From positions 1 through 11,004 of the forward strand of contig JAJFTY010000146.1 of NCBI GenBank assembly GCA_021372695.1: a stretch of 11,004 nucleotides of DNA. Reading direction: 5' to 3'. Made by a program: the position numbers and the translations under genes. The notes under the pieces were generated by a model that made no database searches, was not told the origin of the DNA, and saw only the letters and a list, made by a program, of their open reading frames with translations. Each line of letters starts with the position of its first letter. The first letter of the stretch is position 1. This stretch comes from Deltaproteobacteria bacterium (lineage in GTDB: Bacteria; Desulfobacterota; Syntrophia; Syntrophales; UBA5619). This document shows positions 6,312 to 11,004 of the stretch, one piece after another.

Positions 6312-8456
6312 ATGAAGATTACGAGACGTCAGTTCATTAAAGGATCTCTGGTAACAGGCGCCTATGTTGCCTGCGGCGGGATGGGTGCCTTCTTGAAACC
6401 CGGGAAAGCCCAAGCCTTCTCCCAGAGCCCACAACTGCGCAAATTCATTACGCCGCTTCGCGGGTTGGGAGGAACTACCGGCATCCCAATCGCAGTGGCG
6501 GATACGGTTTCAAAGCCCTGGTGGCAGCCGGGGGTCACCCACTACACGATCGATATCGGCCAGTTCGAAGATCAGCTCCACCCGGATCTGCCCAACCCGA
6601 CCAGACTGTGGGGGTATGGGCAAACGAACTGGAGACATTTGGGGGGAATCATCGCGACAAAGAGGGGCAATCCCGTCCAGATCACGTTCAGGAACACGCT
6701 ACCGCCGACGCATATCATCCCGGTGGATACGAGTGCCTTCTTTTTCGATGCAGCAACCCACCAGAACGCTGCGGCAACGCACCTCCATGGAGGATTTATC
6801 CCTTGGATCAGCGACGGAGGTCCCTTCGACTGGTGGCTGCCGGGTCCTGTCGGGGGGAACGGCCCGAGCTTCTTCAACAACGTTACACTCAACCCCACAG
6901 CCGTACCGGGCGAAGCCGAGTATTATTACGGAAACGATCAGAGCGCGAGGCTGATGTGGTACCACGACCATGCCCATGACCTGACACGGATCAACGCCTA
7001 CGCCGGAATCGCAACAGGCTACGTCGTCTATGACGATTACGAAACCATCGATCTGGCCGCACGCGGACTGCCCGGCCCCCTGGATCCCCGGACGGTCTAC
7101 CTGATCTTCCAGGACAAGATCTTCGTGAGGCCGAACATCGCCCAGGTGGATCCCTCGTGGCCGATCATCATGCCGAACTCGAGGCCCGGTGACTTGTGGT
7201 ACGCCCATGTGTATGATCCCAATCGCTGGACCGTGGGCCCGACGCCAGGCGGTCCGCCCCCCGACCCATCGGTAATCGCCGAATTCTTCGGTGACACGAT
7301 TCTGGTCAACGGCTCGGTTTATCCTTACATGGAAGTGGAACAGCGGCAGTACCGGTTCAGGCTGCTCAACGCCTGCAATGCCCGGTTCCTGAACCCCAAA
7401 CTCTTCTATGCGAAGAGCAACAGCGATGCATCGGTCCTGAGCAAGGAAGAAAATCCCAGCGCTCCGGGTCCGGCCATCATCCAGATCGGAAACGAAGCCG
7501 GGTTCCTGCCATACCCCGCGATGCTGAACGGTCCGGGACAACTTCGCCTCCTTCTCGGTTCGGCGGAGCGGGCCGACTTCATCGTCGACTTCCGGAACGT
7601 GCCCGTCGGCTCGCGACTGATCCTCGCGAACAACGCGCCGGCGCCCTATCCGGCCGGAGATGCCCTGAACGACTATTCGCCGACAAACTTCCAGACGCCT
7701 TCGTCGAAGCTCGGCTACGGGCCGAACAGCCGGACGCTGCTTCAGATCCGGGTGAAGGCGAGGAGCGGTCCGGCTGATCAGCCGATCAGCCTGCCTGCGA
7801 CGTTTACGCCCACGGAACCGTTCATCGTGGACCAGACTCCAGGTGTGCCGATCATCGTCACGGAAACCGCCGGATCTGCGTCGATCACCGTGAATCAATA
7901 CCCGGGCGGCATCAAGACGCATGCCGTCATAAACGCGAAATACCGTTACCTGACCCTCAACGAAGGCTTCGATACCCGGGGCCGCCTGATCCAGACCATC
8001 GGAACGAACGCCCCCAGCGCCAACATCGACGGCGGCGGATTCGGCCTCGATCTTATGGACCCGGCAACGGAGATCATCAACAAAGGGGATTACGAGATCT
8101 GGGAGTTCATAAATCTCACCGGGGATACCCACCCCATCCATATCCACCTGGTCAATGCCCAGATCCTGAACCGGCAGCCCTTCGACGTGGCGGGGTTCGC
8201 CGGTACACCGACGTATACGGGGCCTGCGGTTGCGCCGGACATCAACGAACTGGGGTGGAAGGAGACCTTCCGGATGAACCCTGGACAGGTGATCAGGTTC
8301 ATCGCGAAATTCGACCTGCCCACTGTTCCTTTCACCATTCCGGGTTCCACCAGGACGCCCGTTGCAGGCAAGAAGGCTCACGAGTACGTGTATCACTGCC
8401 ATATCCTCGAACATGAGGAGCATGACATGATGCGGCCACTCGTGGTTGCGGAATAG
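6312..8456 (+). CDS. Tat-exported multicopper oxidase (CotA/CueO/laccase-like)
   Basis: A 714-residue oxidase that should couple oxidation of a substrate (Cu(I), Mn(II), phenols or similar) to reduction of O2 to water. The N-terminus has a twin-arginine signal (TRRQFIKG, residues 4-11; cleavage near AQA at 35), so it is exported folded. All four copper motifs are intact: THLHGG (His157, His159), MWYHDHAH (His218, His220), THPIHIHL (His607, His610, His612) and HCHILEHEEHDM (His695, Cys696, His697, His701, Met706). Met706 is the expected axial ligand of a medium-potential type 1 copper site. At 714 residues it is longer than CueO or CotA (about 510), with extra loops between cupredoxin domains 1-2. 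The ATG has AGGAGG (6301-6306) five bases ahead. It is the second gene of the PEP-CTERM unit and ends at a strong terminator. The substrate cannot be settled from sequence. Confidence 0.95.
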   Translation: MKITRRQFIKGSLVTGAYVACGGMGAFLKPGKAQAFSQSPQLRKFITPLRGLGGTTGIPIAVADTVSKPWWQPGVTHYTIDIGQFEDQLHPDLPNPTRLWGYGQTNWRHLGGIIATKRGNPVQITFRNTLPPTHIIPVDTSAFFFDAATHQNAAATHLHGGFIPWISDGGPFDWWLPGPVGGNGPSFFNNVTLNPTAVPGEAEYYYGNDQSARLMWYHDHAHDLTRINAYAGIATGYVVYDDYETIDLAARGLPGPLDPRTVYLIFQDKIFVRPNIAQVDPSWPIIMPNSRPGDLWYAHVYDPNRWTVGPTPGGPPPDPSVIAEFFGDTILVNGSVYPYMEVEQRQYRFRLLNACNARFLNPKLFYAKSNSDASVLSKEENPSAPGPAIIQIGNEAGFLPYPAMLNGPGQLRLLLGSAERADFIVDFRNVPVGSRLILANNAPAPYPAGDALNDYSPTNFQTPSSKLGYGPNSRTLLQIRVKARSGPADQPISLPATFTPTEPFIVDQTPGVPIIVTETAGSASITVNQYPGGIKTHAVINAKYRYLTLNEGFDTRGRLIQTIGTNAPSANIDGGGFGLDLMDPATEIINKGDYEIWEFINLTGDTHPIHIHLVNAQILNRQPFDVAGFAGTPTYTGPAVAPDINELGWKETFRMNPGQVIRFIAKFDLPTVPFTIPGSTRTPVAGKKAHEYVYHCHILEHEEHDMMRPLVVAE

Positions 8457-8469
8457 CGACGGAGGTCAG

Positions 8470-8499
8470 ATGGCCAAAGTCGGCAGGAAGCGAATTTAG
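8470..8499 (+). CDS. Possible nine-codon reading frame after the oxidase gene
   Basis: GGAGG at 8461-8465 is followed four bases later by an ATG opening MAKVGRKRI and a stop. It has a good ribosome site but is tiny and basic. It may be a leftover start of a lost gene, or chance. It lies between the oxidase stop and the terminator. Confidence 0.15.
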   Translation: MAKVGRKRI

Positions 8500-8515
8500 A
8501 TCAACAGCAGTTTGG

Positions 8516-8557
8516 AGAGGAGGCCCTGTTCCTGAGGCTCGGGGCCTCCTCTTTTTT
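8516..8557 (+). terminator. Strong intrinsic terminator after the oxidase gene
   Basis: AGAGGAGGCCC (8516-8526) pairs perfectly with GGGCCTCCTCT (8542-8552) around a 15-base loop, followed by a run of six T (8552-8557). This closes the PEP-CTERM/oxidase transcript and separates it from the RND genes. Confidence 0.92.
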
Positions 8558-8584
8558 ATCCCGCATTTTCTCATCGACTTCCTG

Positions 8585-8613
8585 TTGATTCGATCCGTTT
8601 CGATGCTTATCAT
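8585..8613 (+). promoter_or_regulatory. Candidate sigma-70 promoter of the RND efflux genes
   Basis: TTGATT (8585-8590, 4 of 6), a 17-base spacer and TATCAT (8608-8613, 5 of 6), just 28 bases past the terminator. The start site would be near 8620, giving a leader of about 105 bases before the adaptor ATG at 8726. Its position also argues against translation beginning at the upstream TTG at 8585. Confidence 0.55.
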
Positions 8614-8725
8614 GAAAGCAGCGAGGAATCGCTTACAGCAGTGGGCGGTTCGCGAAGGACAAGATGAGTGCCGGAGCGAAAAGAATGGCCAGGATATCCA
8701 TACATTCTTCGGGAGAATGGGAATC

Positions 8726-10066
8726 ATGAAGAAATGGTTATATATTGCCGCCGCTTTTCTGTTCCTCGGCACTGCATTCTTCATGGGGTATTGGTCCGGA
8801 ACGGCCGGTTCCCCGGTGACATCGCCGCTGCCGTCCGTGGCCGATGGCAAGCAAGGGACGGCCGCTTCGGACGATGCGCCCTCTTCCGTGCCTGGGGCCG
8901 TCCGGGTAAACCCTGAAAAACAGCAACTCATGGGCATCAAACTGGCCACCCTGCAGAAGATGCCGGAAAAACACACCCTGCGGGTGCTGGGAAGAGTCGC
9001 TGCCGACGAAAGACGTGTTTATATCATCAATGCCGCAGTGGACGGCTGGATCCGGGAGACCTTCGATAATGCCACGGGCAGTCAGGTCAAAAAGGACGAA
9101 CCGCTGGTCTCCTATTACAGCCCCGAGTTTCTCTCCGCTCAGCAGGCCTATATCTATTACCTCGGGTCGCTTGACCGTTTCAAAGAGTCTGAAGGCGAGG
9201 TTTCCGGACAGGTCCCGTTGACCAAGACCAGCATGCAGCAGTATGTCGACAACCTGAGAAACCTCGGCATGGGCGAAGCGCAGATTCAGGAAATTGCCAG
9301 TACCCGGAAGATCTCGCTGAACATTCAGATGAGAGCTCCCACAACGGGATTCGTGATTGACCGGAACGTTTCCCCTGGCCAGAGGTTCACGAAGGGCTCG
9401 GAACTTTACAAGATCGCCGACCTCAGGCGCGTCTGGATTTTGGCGGACCTGTTCGAGAACGAAGCCCGGTACTTCAAGCCCGGCAAACCGGTGAAGGTCT
9501 CCCTCCCCCAGCAGGAAAAGACCTTTACGGCAACGGTGAGTTCTGTTCTACCACGATTCGACCCTGCCACGAGGACGCTCAAGGTGCGCCTCGAAGCAGA
9601 TAACCCCGGATATATTCTCAGGCCCGACATGTTCGTGGACGTCGAGCTTCCCGTCACTTTCGCGCCTGCCCTCACCGTTCCCGCCGGGGCCATCCTCGAA
9701 GCGGGGCTCAGGAAGACCGTCTTCGTGGACCGCGGCAACGGAACGTTTGAACCCCGGCTGGTGGAAACCGGGTGGCGCTTCGGCAACCGGGTTGAAATCA
9801 CCCGGGGTCTGGCCGCCGGCGAACGGATCGTCACTGCCGGGAACTTTCTCATCGACTCCGAAAGCAAGATGGAACTGGCAGCTTCCGGCACATTCAGCGC
9901 CCTGGAAAAAGACCCGGTATGCGGCGAAAATGTTTCGGCGAGAAAGGCGGAAAAGACGGGACGGGCCAGTGTCTATCGGGGCAAGGCTTATTATTTCTCA
10001 TCTCTCGACTGCAAACGGCAATTCGACGCGAATCCGGCAAACTATCTGGAGAAACCGGCAAAATAG
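8726..10066 (+). CDS. CusB-like RND efflux adaptor with C-terminal YHS metal-binding domain
   Basis: A 446-residue periplasmic adaptor linking an inner-membrane RND pump to an outer-membrane channel. Residues 1-24 form a membrane anchor or signal. Then follow the first half of the lipoyl domain (about 101-131), a helical hairpin (133-198), the second lipoyl half (203-233, APTTGFVIDRNVSPG), a beta-barrel (234-309) and a membrane-proximal domain (310-385). A YHS domain ends the protein (396-446): DPVCGENV with Cys399, then YYFSSLDC with Cys429, and FDANPANYLEKPAK. YHS domains occur on copper and other heavy-metal transport proteins. The frame is open back to a TTG at 8585, but that extension has no ribosome site and overlaps a promoter; GGGAGA (8711-8716) fits the ATG at 8726. 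The YHS tail is echoed 500 bases downstream. Metal specificity is inferred from family and context. Confidence 0.9.
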   Translation: MKKWLYIAAAFLFLGTAFFMGYWSGTAGSPVTSPLPSVADGKQGTAASDDAPSSVPGAVRVNPEKQQLMGIKLATLQKMPEKHTLRVLGRVAADERRVYIINAAVDGWIRETFDNATGSQVKKDEPLVSYYSPEFLSAQQAYIYYLGSLDRFKESEGEVSGQVPLTKTSMQQYVDNLRNLGMGEAQIQEIASTRKISLNIQMRAPTTGFVIDRNVSPGQRFTKGSELYKIADLRRVWILADLFENEARYFKPGKPVKVSLPQQEKTFTATVSSVLPRFDPATRTLKVRLEADNPGYILRPDMFVDVELPVTFAPALTVPAGAILEAGLRKTVFVDRGNGTFEPRLVETGWRFGNRVEITRGLAAGERIVTAGNFLIDSESKMELAASGTFSALEKDPVCGENVSARKAEKTGRASVYRGKAYYFSSLDCKRQFDANPANYLEKPAK

Positions 10067-10108
10067 ACTCATCCACCGTATCGTTGCGGCAAAAGTAATC
10101 GTCATTAT

Positions 10109-10133
10109 TGACACACGCGATCGCGGTTTGTCA
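10109..10133. repeat. Nested dyad: TGACA / CGCGATCGCG / TGTCA
   Basis: A perfect 10-base palindrome CGCGATCGCG (10116-10125) is flanked by inverted TGACA (10109-10113) and TGTCA (10129-10133), symmetric to within one base. It lies 40 bases ahead of the small secreted-protein gene, whose ribosome site begins at 10156. No T tract follows, so an operator or leader hairpin is likelier than a terminator. Confidence 0.5.
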
Positions 10134-10172
10134 GAGCCGATTCAGAAAACAGAATGGAGGAGGTCAAAAAAA

Positions 10173-10520
10173 ATGGTCAAAAGCAAAGCGTTCATCTGTG
10201 CAACCCTGGTCCTTTCCCTTTTCCTCTTCGCCGCAGGCGTCAGCCTGGCACAGGCTCCGGCTCAGGAGACCCAAAAGGAGCCGTTTCGGATTACCGTCGA
10301 AGGGAAGATCCAGTATATGAAGGATCTCGGCGGCTACTACATACAGGGGTCAAAACCCAGAAACGAGTTCATGATCGTCAATCAGGATCCGAAGGTGCTT
10401 AAAAAATTCATGGAAAGCAAGAAGACCGTCACCGCTGAAGGGACCCTGAGGGCAGCGGAGTTCCTGACGATCGAAACCATTGACGGGAAGAAATATTCCG
10501 GAAAGCCGGCGAAGAAATAG
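10173..10520 (+). CDS. Small secreted protein of unknown function
   Basis: A 115-residue exported protein with a clear signal peptide (residues 1-27, cleavage near SLAQA). The mature part is about 88 residues, without Cys, and has the look of a small beta-barrel: FRITVEGKIQYM, GGYYIQG, EFMIVNQ, KTVTAEGTL, FLTIETIDGKKYSG. This resembles short OB-fold-like periplasmic proteins, but I cannot name a family with confidence. The ribosome site GGAGGAGGT (10156-10164) is one of the strongest in the window, eight bases before the ATG, suggesting high expression. It sits between the RND adaptor and pump genes, where no gene is normally found, and is bracketed by the duplicated junction. It may be an accessory subunit or metal-related periplasmic protein of the efflux system; that is inference from position only. 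Confidence 0.8.
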   Translation: MVKSKAFICATLVLSLFLFAAGVSLAQAPAQETQKEPFRITVEGKIQYMKDLGGYYIQGSKPRNEFMIVNQDPKVLKKFMESKKTVTAEGTLRAAEFLTIETIDGKKYSGKPAKK

Positions 10521-10530
10521 AGCACGGTAG

Positions 10531-10575
10531 GACCCCGACCGCTACCTGGAGAAACCGGTAAAAGGGAATGATTAA
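10531..10575 (+). pseudogene. Remnant of a YHS-domain C-terminus (14 codons)
   Basis: The frame from 10531 reads DPDRYLEKPVKGND and a stop, closely matching the end of the adaptor's YHS domain (NPANYLEKPAK). A stop codon (10528-10530) lies directly before it, so it is not translated as part of a larger protein. Its stop overlaps the pump ATG by eight bases, the kind of overlap expected if a complete adaptor-YHS gene once ran directly into the pump gene. Confidence 0.6.
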
Positions 10576-11004
10576 CCGCATCATCGATTTTTCAGTGAAG
10601 AACAAGTTCATTGTCCTTGCCCTCACGGCCATGGCGTGCGTGGCGGGCTGGCAATCGATGAACAAAGTGGCCCTCGACGCCATCCCAGACCTCTCCGACA
10701 CCCAGGTGATCATCTACTCGCGCTGGGACCGGAGCCCCGACATCATCGAAGACCAGGTCACCTACCCCATCGTCACGGCCATGCTGGGGACTCCCCGCGT
10801 CAAGGCGGTCCGGGGGTTCTCGGATTTCGGTTACTCCTATGTTTACGTCCTGTTCGAGGATGACACGGATATCTACTGGGCCCGGTCGCGCATCCAGGAG
10901 TATCTTTCCACGGTGCTGCCCAAACTTCCCGAGGGGGTGAACACGGAGCTCGGCCCCGACGCGACGGCGCTCGGCTGGGTCTTCCAGTACGCGCTCGTCG
11001 ACGA
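10568..11004 (+). CDS. Heavy-metal RND efflux pump, N-terminal part (CusA/CzcA type; 3' truncated by window)
   Basis: The first 145 residues of an inner-membrane proton-driven pump (family length about 1040) that exports metal ions with the adaptor and an outer-membrane channel. The start MINRIIDFSVKNKF precedes transmembrane segment 1 (about 13-30). The heavy-metal RND signatures follow: LDAIPDLSDTQVIIY, RSPDIIEDQVTYPI, VRGFSDFGYSYVYVLFEDD and LGPDATALGW. These match CusA/CzcA rather than drug-type AcrB. The metal-selecting Met or acidic residues lie beyond the window, so copper/silver versus cobalt/zinc/cadmium cannot be decided; the neighbouring oxidase favours copper. The ribosome site is poor: AAAAGGGA abuts the ATG and GGAG is 16 bases away. 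This fits a gene that once relied on coupling to an overlapping upstream gene. Confidence 0.95.
   Translation, partial: MINRIIDFSVKNKFIVLALTAMACVAGWQSMNKVALDAIPDLSDTQVIIYSRWDRSPDIIEDQVTYPIVTAMLGTPRVKAVRGFSDFGYSYVYVLFEDDTDIYWARSRIQEYLSTVLPKLPEGVNTELGPDATALGWVFQYALVD

Larger units (their letters stand above)
10041..10586 (+). repeat. Adaptor-tail/pump-start junction present twice at an offset of 500 bases
   Basis: Bases 10041-10086 and 10541-10586 align without gaps at an offset of exactly 500, with 34 of 46 bases identical by my count. The core CTGGAGAAACCGG (10046-10058 and 10546-10558) is identical. Copy 1 is the end of the adaptor gene plus the bases after it, readable as LIHRIVA. Copy 2 is an orphan YLEKPVK plus the pump start MINRIID. 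The small secreted-protein gene lies between them. Confidence 0.65.

Noticed and set aside
6699..8423. Long open frame (574 codons) on the minus strand opposite the oxidase gene
   Set aside because: It mirrors the codon structure of the GC-rich oxidase gene, is full of Arg, Asp and His, has no recognisable domain, and the plus-strand gene has all copper motifs intact.
8585..8725. N-terminal extension of the RND adaptor from the TTG at 8585
   Set aside because: It would put 47 hydrophilic residues before the membrane anchor, has no ribosome site, and overlaps a candidate promoter.
1..11004. CRISPR array, tRNA or rRNA genes, insertion sequence or phage genes
   Set aside because: No regular repeat-spacer pattern, cloverleaf or rRNA-like stretch, and no transposase- or integrase-like protein in any frame.

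Overview
The window looks like a chromosomal segment of a GC-rich Gram-negative bacterium with a periplasm and outer membrane. It has Tat and Sec signal peptides, a lipoprotein, an RND efflux system and a PEP-CTERM sorting signal. The mix of genes would fit a member of the Desulfobacterota (former Deltaproteobacteria) or a neighbouring phylum, but this is an impression from protein style; no rRNA or other marker gene is present.

Layout. (1) 1-1483: a two-component pair, the 3' part of a NarL-type histidine kinase and its LuxR-class response regulator. (2) 1613-3079: a small unrecognised lipoprotein and, convergent to it on the minus strand, a patatin-like phospholipase. (3) 3420-4979: an orphan periplasmic substrate-binding protein and a YtkA/FixH-like secreted protein with a Met-rich motif. 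(4) 4980-5575: about 600 bases of AT-rich noncoding DNA, crowded with palindromes, short repeats and two candidate promoters, one of them sigma-54-like. (5) 5576-8456: a two-gene unit made of a PEP-CTERM surface protein and a Tat-exported multicopper oxidase, closed by a strong intrinsic terminator (8516-8557). (6) 8585-11004: a candidate promoter, then a CusB-like RND adaptor with a C-terminal YHS domain, a small secreted protein, and the start of a CusA/CzcA-type RND pump that runs off the window.

How the genes may work together. The YtkA-like protein, the multicopper oxidase and the RND adaptor/pump all belong to families often found with copper or other heavy-metal handling, so the right half may be a metal-response region. 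The PEP-CTERM protein is the odd partner: it shares a short gap with the oxidase and sits behind a long regulatory leader.

The two most notable observations are these. First, the PEP-CTERM/oxidase unit is preceded by a GG-N10-GC sigma-54-type element with dyads at enhancer distance. Second, an imperfect duplication lies at an offset of exactly 500 bases: the adaptor-tail/pump-start junction occurs twice (10041-10086 and 10541-10586) with the small secreted-protein gene between the copies, leaving an orphan YHS-tail remnant in front of the pump gene.
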